Origin: Sellimonas caecigallum | GTDB taxonomy: Bacteria > Bacillota > Clostridia > Lachnospirales > Lachnospiraceae | NCBI RefSeq assembly: GCF_019754295.1 | Contig: NZ_VIRV01000003.1 | Location: 91,668-155,667 of the forward strand | Length of the DNA: 64,000 nt | Direction: 5' to 3' | In this document: positions 16,774 to 24,573 of the stretch, one piece after another | Numbering within the stretch: the first letter of the stretch is position 1 | Layout of the letters: each line of letters begins with the position of its first letter | The notes under the pieces: model-generated | What the model was told of the DNA's origin: nothing | Seen by the model: only the letters and a program-made list of their open reading frames with translations | Database searches by the model: none | Translations under genes and position numbers: made by a program

Positions 16774-17031
16774 CTATCTGGCATGCTCCAGGAATTTTTC
16801 TATCCCTTTCGCAGCTGCCTCCTCGTCTGCTCCTTCTGTCACAACTGTAAGATTCTCTCCGCCGCTCAGTTTCAGGCTCATCATCCCCATGATACTCTTG
16901 GCATTGATCTTTTTATTACCAATTTCGATAAACACCCTGCTTTCGTACTGACTTGCTTCCTGAACAAGCAGCGCGATCGGTCTTGCATCTAATCCGTCAT
17001 CACATTTAATCTTCAAAGGTTTCTTAATCAT
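16774..17031 (-). CDS. HPr-like (Crh-type) protein with Asp15
   Basis: An 85-residue HPr fold. At the phosphocarrier position the motif is GLDARP, so His15 is Asp15 and PTS phosphotransfer through His is impossible. The regulatory site INAKSIMGMM keeps Ser46, the target of HPr kinase. B. subtilis Crh has the same logic (Gln15, Ser46) and also lies directly downstream of whiA (yvcL). A regulatory role as a CcpA co-effector or metabolic-enzyme partner is therefore inferred. Its ATG overlaps the whiA stop by four bases (ATGA). Confidence 0.93.
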   Translation of the reverse strand: MIKKPLKIKCDDGLDARPIALLVQEASQYESRVFIEIGNKKINAKSIMGMMSLKLSGGENLTVVTEGADEEAAAKGIEKFLEHAR

Positions 17032-17993
17032 ACTGTACCTCCTTGCACTCCATTTGCTTCCCTCAATTTTTCGGCAATCTGCCCCAATCGGCGGAGTCTG
17101 TGGTTGACGCCTGACTTCCCTATAGGCTCTGCCATCAGTTCTCCAAGCTCTTTTAGCGTCGCCTCCGGATACTTCAGTCTCGTTCTTGCAATATCCTCAA
17201 GCCCTTCTGAAAGTTTGTCAAGCCCCATTTTTTCATCAATGTAAGAAATGTCTTCCACCTGCTTTACCGCAGCCGACACCGTCTTGTTGATATTGGCAGT
17301 CTCGCAGTTTACCTTTCTGTTGACCGAATTGCGCATCTCTTTTAAGATCCGGATATTCTCCAGCTCCATGAGCGCTACCGGGGCTTCCATAACATTCAGC
17401 ATCAGCGCGATCTGTGCTCCCTCTTTCAGATATACGACAAACATTTTTTTTCTTTTTACAACCTTAGCGTCCATCTCAAAATCACACATCAGTTTTTGAA
17501 GCAGCAAAGCCTTCTCCTCTGACGAACATACGATTTCGAAATGATAAGATTTTTTCGGGTCACTCATAGATCCCGCAGACAAAAATGCCCCCCGCAAAAA
17601 AGCTCTTTTACAGCAGCCATTCTGTGTGACCAGGCCGCTGACTGTGGAGAACCCTCCCGTTTCCACTGTGCTTTCTGATAGTTTTGCTGCTTTCCACACT
17701 CTTGCCGCATCCCGGCAGTCATCGATCGAAATCGTGTACATGACACTTTTTTTCTCCTGGTTTTGGCGCGTAGAAATTTCAGCATTTATATTAAACGCTT
17801 TTGTCAACAATGTAAAGCATTTTCTTGCAACAGCTTCATTTTCCGTCTGTACTTTCAGAGTTCTGATTCTCCCCTCCCCCCATTTTGCTCTGCCGCAGAA
17901 AAGAAGAATAGACGAAAGCTCTGCGATCTGGCAATGCCTGGCTGTACTGATGTGTCCAAGAAGTTCTTCTTTTACATTCCCTGAAAATGACAT
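17028..17993 (-). CDS. whiA: WhiA, DNA-binding cell-division/sporulation factor
   Basis: A 321-residue protein with a LAGLIDADG-like N-terminal half (residues 1-200, with YHFEIVCSSEE) and a C-terminal helix-turn-helix (about 230-310) with LKYPEATLKELGELM and SGVNHRLRRL. In B. subtilis it affects division and chromosome segregation; in Streptomyces it regulates sporulation septation. It is the third gene of murB-rapZ-whiA-HPr, an arrangement conserved in Firmicutes. It starts four bases after the rapZ stop. Confidence 0.96.
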   Translation of the reverse strand: MSFSGNVKEELLGHISTARHCQIAELSSILLFCGRAKWGEGRIRTLKVQTENEAVARKCFTLLTKAFNINAEISTRQNQEKKSVMYTISIDDCRDAARVWKAAKLSESTVETGGFSTVSGLVTQNGCCKRAFLRGAFLSAGSMSDPKKSYHFEIVCSSEEKALLLQKLMCDFEMDAKVVKRKKMFVVYLKEGAQIALMLNVMEAPVALMELENIRILKEMRNSVNRKVNCETANINKTVSAAVKQVEDISYIDEKMGLDKLSEGLEDIARTRLKYPEATLKELGELMAEPIGKSGVNHRLRRLGQIAEKLREANGVQGGTV

Positions 17994-17997
17994 ATCC

Positions 17998-18876
17998 TTA
18001 CTTTCCTTTCACCTTGGCATCTTTCTCTATGTCTCTGTGTTCGATTTTCAGCCCGTAACTTTCATCCTGCTCGAGGGCATGATAAAGGCCGTTGGCCAGT
18101 GTGACAGACCGATGTTTTCCACCGGTACACCCAACAGCGATGACAAGCTGATTCTTTCCTTCTGTCACATAGTTTGGAATCAAAAACTGGATCATATCCG
18201 TCAGTTTGTTCAGAAATTCCTGGGCCACAGGACTTTTCATGACATACTCCCTTACAGGCTCATCATTTCCGCTCATCGGTCGCAATTCTTCGATATAATA
18301 TGGATTTGGCAGAAAACGCACGTCAAACACAAGATCCGCATCCTCTGGGATCCCATACTTGAATCCGAAGGAGAGGATTGTAACATACAGATTTTTGTAG
18401 TTTTTGTTCTCAATGAAAATCTTATACATCTCTGAGCGCAGCTCTCTTGTAAGCATCTGACTCGTATCTATGATGTAATCCGCATGCCGCTTCAGAAATA
18501 AAAGTCTCCTTCTTTCTTCCTCGATCCCTTTATCTACTCTTCCGCCTCCAGTTAGCGGGTGCGCTCGTCTCGTCTCTTTGTACCGCTTGATCAGCGCCGC
18601 ATCGCCTGCCTCCAGAAACAAGATCTCAAATTTGATCCCCGTCTCTTGAAAATGTTTTAGAATGTCTGCCATCTCGTCAAAATTTTGCCCTCCACGGATG
18701 TCAATGCCAAGCGCCACCTTTGTGTATTCTGTCCCCGGGAGAAGGATCATCTCCATGAATTTTGGAACGAGCGGGATTGGCAGATTATCTACGCAAAAAT
18801 ACCCTGCATCCTCCAGTATTTTCAGTGCTGTTGATTTCCCTGCACCGGACATCCCGGTAACGATTACTATACGCAT
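17998..18876 (-). CDS. rapZ: RapZ/YvcJ family nucleotide-binding protein
   Basis: A 292-residue protein with Walker A GMSGAGKST at residues 8-16, FCVDNLP near residue 28, and a C-terminal GCTGGKHRSV near residue 250 that forms the RapZ ligand-binding site. YvcJ hydrolyses GTP in B. subtilis; RapZ of E. coli senses glucosamine-6-phosphate and controls GlmS. The link here with murB suggests cell-wall precursor control. The start at 18876 follows AAAGGGG; 13 upstream codons are excluded for lack of a ribosome site. Confidence 0.95.
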   Translation of the reverse strand: MRIVIVTGMSGAGKSTALKILEDAGYFCVDNLPIPLVPKFMEMILLPGTEYTKVALGIDIRGGQNFDEMADILKHFQETGIKFEILFLEAGDAALIKRYKETRRAHPLTGGGRVDKGIEEERRRLLFLKRHADYIIDTSQMLTRELRSEMYKIFIENKNYKNLYVTILSFGFKYGIPEDADLVFDVRFLPNPYYIEELRPMSGNDEPVREYVMKSPVAQEFLNKLTDMIQFLIPNYVTEGKNQLVIAVGCTGGKHRSVTLANGLYHALEQDESYGLKIEHRDIEKDAKVKGK

Positions 18877-18931
18877 CTGTACCCCTTTCCACTCTCTTCC
18901 CGTTATCTTCCTCAATCTTTTTGTTCAGCCG

Positions 18932-19840
18932 CTAAAATTCTCCAAGCCGCTTTACTTCCGGCTCCAGTCTCACACCGAATTTCTCATATACTTTGTCTGA
19001 TACTTGCTGCATCAGGCTGTTCACGTCTTCTGCTGTGGCATCTCCCCCATTTATGACAAATCCACTGTGCTTCTCGGAGATCCTTGCTCCTCCCACACGG
19101 AATCCAGAAAGACCGCTGTCCTGAATAAGTTTTCCGGCAAAATATCCTTCCGGCCTCTTGAACGTGCTGCCCGCGCTCGGGTATTCCAGCGGCTGCTTGC
19201 TTGTTCTTCTCTCCTTCAGTTCGTCCATAAGTGCTTTTATCTTTTCTTTTTCTCCTTTTTCCAGGCGGATCTTCACACTCAGCACTGTATATCCTCTCTT
19301 CATGACAACACTTGTCCGATAGCCGAACTCGAGCTCCTCATTTCGCATCGTCACAATTTCGTTCTCCTCATTTAAAACTGTCACTTCTTCGATGACATCT
19401 TTCATTTCTCCGCCGTATGCTCCTGCATTCATGACAACCGCGCCGCCTACACTTCCCGGTATCCCGGATGCAAACTCAAACCCTGCCATGGAATTTTCCA
19501 ACGCTTTTGCTGCTATCTTGGACATGAGCGCGCCGGCCTGAGCGAAGATGGCGCCGTCTTTTTCCTCAATGCCATTCATTCTGCTCAGACAAACTATCGT
19601 CCCTCTGTAACCTTTATCGCTCACAAGAAGATTACTGCCGTTTCCAAGTATATAGTATGGCTGTCCTTTTTCCTTCAAAAATCCTATGACATTTTGTACT
19701 TCCTGGACATTTTCCGGGAGCACAAAAAAATCTGCCGAGCCTCCGATCCGAAATGTCGTATGTCTTGCCATCAACTCCCCCATTTTTACTTTTTCTGACG
19801 AAAGACATGCCAGAAGTCCCTCATAAATCTCTTTATTCAT
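18932..19840 (-). CDS. murB: UDP-N-acetylenolpyruvoylglucosamine reductase
   Basis: A 302-residue FAD enzyme of peptidoglycan synthesis that reduces UDP-GlcNAc-enolpyruvate to UDP-MurNAc with NADPH. FAD-binding motifs are TTFRIGGSAD (near 28), LGNGSNLLV (near 64) and GIPGSVGGAVVMNAGAYGG (near 122). The type II MurB catalytic residues are visible: Ser in SAGSTFKRP near 227 and Glu in LEPEVKRLG at the C-terminus. It opens the operon with rapZ, whiA, the HPr-like gene and the lipid kinase. RBS is GGAG, somewhat distant. Confidence 0.97.
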   Translation of the reverse strand: MNKEIYEGLLACLSSEKVKMGELMARHTTFRIGGSADFFVLPENVQEVQNVIGFLKEKGQPYYILGNGSNLLVSDKGYRGTIVCLSRMNGIEEKDGAIFAQAGALMSKIAAKALENSMAGFEFASGIPGSVGGAVVMNAGAYGGEMKDVIEEVTVLNEENEIVTMRNEELEFGYRTSVVMKRGYTVLSVKIRLEKGEKEKIKALMDELKERRTSKQPLEYPSAGSTFKRPEGYFAGKLIQDSGLSGFRVGGARISEKHSGFVINGGDATAEDVNSLMQQVSDKVYEKFGVRLEPEVKRLGEF

Positions 19841-19884
19841 ACTGTCGTTATCTCCATTTTATTTCTGTTCTGATTTTCCCCACT

Positions 19885-19913
19885 ATCATACATCAAAGCC
19901 CTGCCAAATTCAA
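19885..19913 (-). promoter_or_regulatory. Promoter of the murB operon
   Basis: TTGAAT (19913-19908) and TATGAT (19890-19885) on the minus strand, spaced by 17 bases. Confidence 0.65.
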
Positions 19914-19920
19914 CGTACTC

Positions 19921-19949
19921 TTGAAAATTAAGATAGAATACGGTAAAAT
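19921..19949 (+). promoter_or_regulatory. Promoter of the CNNM/CorC gene
   Basis: TTGAAA (19921-19926) and TAAAAT (19944-19949) with a 17-base spacer, divergent from and adjacent to the murB promoter. Confidence 0.65.
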
Positions 19950-20047
19950 GATAACATGGTCTGTACATCGGGGTATTAGTATGAGCATTCCCCGCAAATG
20001 GAAGACTAAAAAAATATATTTTTATCAAAAAAGGAGTGAACTTTTCA

Positions 20048-21343
20048 TTGGACTCGACTACTGTCATACAAATTATCGTCTTATTGTGTCTTCTCGCCTT
20101 GTCCGCATTTTTTTCTTCTGCGGAGACGGCACTTACTACGTCCAATAAGATTCGTATGCGTTCCCTTGCAGATGAGGGAAACAAGCGCGCGAAGCTGGTG
20201 CTTTGGCTTTCAGACAATTCTCAGAAAATGCTGACCGCTATCCTGATCGGAAATAATATCGTAAATATTTCCGCAGCTTCACTGACCACGAGTATCGCTT
20301 ACCAGTTCGGAGGATCGGCGATCGCTGTGGCCAACGCCGCCATTACCATACTGATTCTTATTTTTGGAGAGATCACGCCGAAGACAACGGCAACTCTCCA
20401 CTCAGAACAAATCAGTCTGGCCTACTCTCCGATCATCCGGCTCTTTACCAAGATCATGACACCGGTTATCTTCCTGATCAATCTGCTCTCAAGAGGCATT
20501 TTGCTTCTCCTGCACATCGATCCAAATAAACCGGACAAGACCATGACCGAAACCGAACTGAGGACGATCGTGGACGTGAGTCATGAGGACGGTGTTATCG
20601 AATCCGAAGAAAAGGAAATGATATATAATGTATTCGACCTGGGCGATGCCAAGGCGAAGGATGTCATGGTGCCGCGTGTTCATATGACCTTCGCAGATAT
20701 CGACAGCACTTACGAAGAACTCATCGAGATCTTCCGTGAAGATAAATTTACCAGGCTTCCGGTCTACGAGGAAACGACCGACAACGTGGTTGGTACTATT
20801 AATATGAAAGACCTTCTTTTATATGACAGTTCCAAAGAATTTCATGTGCGGGACATTCTCAGAGAAGCGTATTTCACATACGAATATAAAAACATCTCCG
20901 AACTTCTGGTAGAGATGCGGGATGCCAAATTTAATATCGCTATCGTCCTGGATGAGTACGGCGAAACAGCCGGTCTGATCACTCTGGAAGATATCCTAGA
21001 GGAAATTGTCGGCGAAATCCACGATGAATATGACGAGGATGAAGATGAGGATGTCAAAGAACTTGACACCCATGAATATATTGTGGAAGGTTCCACAAAT
21101 CTGGACGACCTCAACGACGAACTGGGGCTTTCTCTTGCATCCGACGATTACGATTCTCTCGGCGGATTTATCATCGAGCGACTGGATCGTCTTCCTGCTG
21201 AGGGAGATGAGGTAACGACCGAGGATGGTGTTCGGCTTGTCGTGGAAAAGCTGGACAAAAACCGCGTGGAAGACGTTCACGTTTATCTCCCTCCACAATG
21301 GGTACATCCGGAAAAAGAAACAAAGGAAAAAGACGAGGAATAA
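20048..21343 (+). CDS. CNNM/CorC-HlyC domain membrane protein
   Basis: About 431 residues. An N-terminal CNNM membrane domain (three to four helices, residues 1-175; FSSAETALTTSN and FGEITPKT motifs) is followed by a pair of CBS domains (about 200-320; VPRVHMTFADID and LDEYGETAGLIT) and a C-terminal CorC_HlyC domain (about 340-420). These proteins are divalent cation (Mg2+/Co2+) efflux or homeostasis factors; the old name hemolysin C is misleading. AAGGAG overlaps a GTG at 20036, so the TTG at 20048, 11 bases on, is preferred. It ends at a strong terminator. Confidence 0.92.
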   Translation: MDSTTVIQIIVLLCLLALSAFFSSAETALTTSNKIRMRSLADEGNKRAKLVLWLSDNSQKMLTAILIGNNIVNISAASLTTSIAYQFGGSAIAVANAAITILILIFGEITPKTTATLHSEQISLAYSPIIRLFTKIMTPVIFLINLLSRGILLLLHIDPNKPDKTMTETELRTIVDVSHEDGVIESEEKEMIYNVFDLGDAKAKDVMVPRVHMTFADIDSTYEELIEIFREDKFTRLPVYEETTDNVVGTINMKDLLLYDSSKEFHVRDILREAYFTYEYKNISELLVEMRDAKFNIAIVLDEYGETAGLITLEDILEEIVGEIHDEYDEDEDEDVKELDTHEYIVEGSTNLDDLNDELGLSLASDDYDSLGGFIIERLDRLPAEGDEVTTEDGVRLVVEKLDKNRVEDVHVYLPPQWVHPEKETKEKDEE

Positions 21344-21347
21344 CAGA

Positions 21348-21380
21348 GAGGCAGAGTTTCAACACTCTGCCTCGTTTTTT
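21348..21380 (+). terminator. Terminator after the CNNM gene
   Basis: GAGGCAGAGT, loop TTCAAC, ACTCTGCCTC, then GTTTTTT. Confidence 0.92.
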
Positions 21381-21391
21381 CGCTTTCCATT

Positions 21392-22069
21392 CTATTTCTC
21401 TTCTTCCTGTATCTCTTCCCCGGCCAGTTTCAGAACTGCCTTAATCTCCGCTTCGCTTCTTTCTGTGTAGAGTGCAAGCTCTTCCAGCGTAATCTTTCGG
21501 CCCATCTCTTCTTTCAGCTTACGGATCTGTTCCTCCAGCTCGTCTACTTTTTCTACCATCTTGTTGTCGCGGATTTTTACGTCCTTCTGTTCCGCCAGAA
21601 ATGCTTCGATCCCCGTCTCTACCGCTTCCAGGATTTTTTCCTCATCCTGTGTCTCCTCCATAGAAAGCATCAGGCTGACATTCCCTTCCTGCACAAGATC
21701 CCCCAGAAACACACTGCCGTCGTGAAGTTTGCGGGCAATGTCGAGAACTTTTTCAAGCCAAGGGCCCATCTTTTCCCTGCACGCACCAATCTCCTGTTCA
21801 TAGTTTTCCAGATATCGTTCTTCCTCAGGTGTGAGAACAGACAGTTCCTTCTCCTCCGCATCCACGATCTTTCCGAACTTTCTTTCATACCCAGATACGG
21901 CTACCTTCTGTGATAAAAGGTAGTCGTATACAAGTTCCATCTGCTGTTCGCTTAAATGATCTTCTTCAAAATATTTTTCTACATCTTCTCTTCGGATTCT
22001 TCCGCCATGTTCCTTGGCCTCTTCCAGAATCCACCCCAGTTTTCCCTGAAATTCCAGTTTTCCTGACAT
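21392..22069 (-). CDS. Sigma-70-like protein lacking region 4
   Basis: A 225-residue, highly acidic protein. Residues 10-60 resemble sigma region 1.1 (GWILEEAKEHGGRI, LVYDYLLSQ). Residues 110-150 resemble a degraded region 2.1-2.2 (ARKLHDGSVFLGDLVQEGN, compare FLDLIQEGN of true sigma factors). Residues 180-220 resemble region 3 (EEMGRKITLEELALYTERSEAEI). There is no region 2.4 or region 4 and hence no -10 or -35 reading domains. The start at 22069 follows AAAGGAGAG. It may bind core polymerase or be a degenerate sigma relic; the function is unknown. Confidence 0.7.
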   Translation of the reverse strand: MSGKLEFQGKLGWILEEAKEHGGRIRREDVEKYFEEDHLSEQQMELVYDYLLSQKVAVSGYERKFGKIVDAEEKELSVLTPEEERYLENYEQEIGACREKMGPWLEKVLDIARKLHDGSVFLGDLVQEGNVSLMLSMEETQDEEKILEAVETGIEAFLAEQKDVKIRDNKMVEKVDELEEQIRKLKEEMGRKITLEELALYTERSEAEIKAVLKLAGEEIQEEEK

Positions 22070-22112
22070 TGTATCTCTCCTTTTATTTTTTCTGCATTCA
22101 AGTTCCCGCTTC

Positions 22113-22928
22113 TCACATCTGCGAAACAACGACTGTCTGATAACCAGACCGCCGAAGTGCCTGCTCTGTACTTGCCGCCTGATCGACGGATGTGAAATGT
22201 CCTACAAGCACTTTGTAAAATGGTCCGATCTGATTTACAAAAGCCGGGAATCCTTCGTTTAAAAGCTCATTTTTTAACCGCTCTGCATATTCCGGATTCC
22301 GGAAAGCTCCCACCTGAATATGATATGCTTCCTGTTCACTTTCCTCGGATGGAATCTGAGGCATCACATCCGGGAATGATCCAGGATTCTGGGAGGATGT
22401 TGGATTTTGCAGCAATGTATCCAATATTCCTTCTGCGATTGCCTCGGCAATGGCATCAAAATTATCATCAAAAAGCTGATTGTCCGTATCGGAATTGATA
22501 AATCCGGCCTCGACGAGCACTGCCGGCATCTTCGTACGTTTCAGAACAACAAGATTCGGTCTCGCTTTCACTCCCAGATTTCGAAAACCGATAGTTTCCA
22601 GCTGGTCATTGATATCTTCCGCCATCTCATATTTAACTCCGGAAAGATCATAGACAAGGCTTTCCACCCCCGATACCGCGTTGTCGGTCGGAAAAGAATT
22701 TCTGTGTATAGACACAAAATAATCGACCCCCGCTTCATTTGCCTTCATCGCTTTCTGATAAGGGGTTTCATACACATCTGTCGTCCTGGTGTACTGTACA
22801 TCCAGTCCCCGGTTAGACAGGATTTCTCCGACGGCAAGCGTAAGTTTGAGCGCATCGTCCTTCTCCTGTCTTCCTTTGTAAACTGCTCCGGGGTCTCTCC
22901 CTCCATGTGCCGTCTCATATCTGCGCTG
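22113..22928 (-). pseudogene. N-acetylmuramoyl-L-alanine amidase with SPOR domain, 5'-truncated
   Basis: The open frame encodes an Amidase_3 domain with zinc/catalytic residues His (HGGRDPG), Glu (GRQEKDD), His (SIHRNS) and Glu (VLVEAGFINS). A linker follows, then a C-terminal SPOR domain (YHIQVGAFRNPEYAERL). However, the frame begins right at the HGG motif, after a stop codon at 22931-22929, with no ATG, GTG or TTG until 22775, which would remove the first zinc ligand. The first beta-strand and any membrane anchor are missing, and the gene abuts the MATE stop. Decay by deletion or a sequencing error is likely. If intact it would cleave peptidoglycan outside the cell. Confidence 0.65.
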
Positions 22929-22933
22929 TTATC

Positions 22934-24331
22934 CTATGCCTCCGCCTTTTCCTCACTCTTTGTTCCTTTTTCCATTCTTTTCAAAAGTTTTCGGAATTGA
23001 ACAAAAAACATTGTAGCTGTCGTTGCCACCGCAAGTGTATCTGCGACTGGTTCCGCCAAAAATACAGCCATCGCTTTGTCTGTAAAGAATAGCGGAAGGA
23101 CAAAAATCAAAGGAATCAGCAGAATGATCTTACGAAGGACAGCAAGAAACAGGGATGTCTTCGCATTTCCAAGTGCAATGAATGTCTGCTGACATGCAAC
23201 CTGGATACCAAAGATCAAAGACATTGCCATATAGATCCGCATCGCCCATTCCGTATAGGCAGAAAGATCCGCATCAGATGTAAAGATCATAATGAATGCC
23301 TGCGGCACAAAAACCGCCACTGCCCAAAGCAGTGTTGAGTAGATCACGCAGGCACGCAGGAGAAGAAAGAACGCTTTCTTCACTCGTTCCATATTACCTG
23401 CACCATAGTTGAAGCTGACAATCGGCTGGGCTCCCTGTGTAAGTCCCTGAAGCGGCAGCATGGAAAACTGCATCACACTGCTCAGGATCGTCATCGCTCC
23501 TACCGCAATATCCCCGCCATATCGAAGCAATGAGGAGTTGAAGCACACTGTGATTGCTCCTTCCGTGGCCTGCATGATAAACGGAGACATCCCAAGCGCC
23601 AGGCATGATCCGTAAAGTCTCGGGTCAATTTTCAGATATTTCTTTCGGATCTTCAGCGTCGTCTTCTTTCCAGTCAGGAACAGGAGTACCCACACAGCTG
23701 AGAGCGCCTGAGAAATGATGGTTGCCAGAGCTGCCCCGCTTACTCCCATATCAAATCCAAAAATAAAAATCGGGTCCAGAATGATATTTGTAACCGCCCC
23801 TATAACAACACTCAGCATACTTGTTCCCGCAAACCCCTGAGTCGTGATAAATGTGTTGAGTCCAAGTGCGATCTGTACGAAAAGTGTGCCGCAGGCATAA
23901 ATCTTCATATAAGTATCTGCATAGCCAATCGTATTCTCACTTGCGCCGAAAAGCATCAGCAGATCTCTTCCAAAAATAAGGAGCAAAACCGTCAGGATCA
24001 ATCCCGCTGCAATCGTTCCGCTTGTACAGTTTCCCAAGATCTTCTCAGCCGTCTCACGATCGCCTTTTCCCATCATAATGGAGGCTTTCGGCGCACCTCC
24101 CATCGCCATTAAAGCCGCAAATGCACTGATGACCATAATGATCGGAAACGTGACACCCACTCCTGTCAGAGCCGCAGCTCCGATTTTCGGGATATGCCCG
24201 ATATACATTCTGTCTACCATATTATAAAGTACGTTTACAATCTGGGCTGTAATTGCCGGAACAGCCAACCGGAACAAAAGTCTGCCTACCGGATCTTTCC
24301 CAAGATTCGTCTCTTTCTTTTGCTTTGCCAT
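22934..24331 (-). CDS. MATE family multidrug efflux transporter
   Basis: A 465-residue protein with 12 predicted membrane helices in two homologous halves and MatE motifs: PAITAQIVNVLYNMVDRMYIG near residue 25 and the second-half counterpart GMSPFIMQATEGAI near 255. It belongs to the MepA/DinF-like branch of Firmicute MATE pumps, cation-coupled exporters of drugs or cationic compounds. A hydrophilic, Lys/Glu-rich tail ends it. Its promoter region contains a 7-7-7 inverted repeat suited to a repressor. RBS is GGAAGAGGAAAC. Confidence 0.93.
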   Translation of the reverse strand: MAKQKKETNLGKDPVGRLLFRLAVPAITAQIVNVLYNMVDRMYIGHIPKIGAAALTGVGVTFPIIMVISAFAALMAMGGAPKASIMMGKGDRETAEKILGNCTSGTIAAGLILTVLLLIFGRDLLMLFGASENTIGYADTYMKIYACGTLFVQIALGLNTFITTQGFAGTSMLSVVIGAVTNIILDPIFIFGFDMGVSGAALATIISQALSAVWVLLFLTGKKTTLKIRKKYLKIDPRLYGSCLALGMSPFIMQATEGAITVCFNSSLLRYGGDIAVGAMTILSSVMQFSMLPLQGLTQGAQPIVSFNYGAGNMERVKKAFFLLLRACVIYSTLLWAVAVFVPQAFIMIFTSDADLSAYTEWAMRIYMAMSLIFGIQVACQQTFIALGNAKTSLFLAVLRKIILLIPLIFVLPLFFTDKAMAVFLAEPVADTLAVATTATMFFVQFRKLLKRMEKGTKSEEKAEA

Positions 24332-24350
24332 GTTTCCTCTTCCTCTCTTA

Positions 24351-24371
24351 TTAATGTCATAGGCACATTAA
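24351..24371 (-). promoter_or_regulatory. Candidate operator of the MATE gene
   Basis: TTAATGT (24351-24357) and ACATTAA (24365-24371) are perfect inverted arms separated by seven bases, placed between the -10 and the start codon where a MarR/TetR-like repressor could bind. Confidence 0.5.
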
Positions 24372-24399
24372 CACGCCGGTGCAAAAGCCTGTATCTTTT

Positions 24400-24428
24400 A
24401 GTATAGTTCAGAATAAAACAGATGTCCA
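24400..24428 (-). promoter_or_regulatory. Promoter of the MATE gene
   Basis: TGGACA (24428-24423) and TATACT (24405-24400) on the minus strand, spaced by 17 bases. Confidence 0.7.
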
Positions 24429-24504
24429 CACCTGTTTTGCCGCTTTACATATCCGCACATCTTTCATCCGCCCTGTCCTGCATCAAGCATAATAGAAACA
24501 GCCA

Positions 24505-24556
24505 TAAAAAAACTCCCGCATATGTGTTTTTATAACAACATATGCGAGAAGTTTTA
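24505..24556 (-). terminator. Terminator after the sigma/YARHG gene
   Basis: On the minus strand ACTTCTCGCATATGT and ACATATGCGGGAGT form a long stem followed by TTTTTTT. Confidence 0.88.
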
Positions 24557-24573
24557 TTTCTGTGATAAAACAT

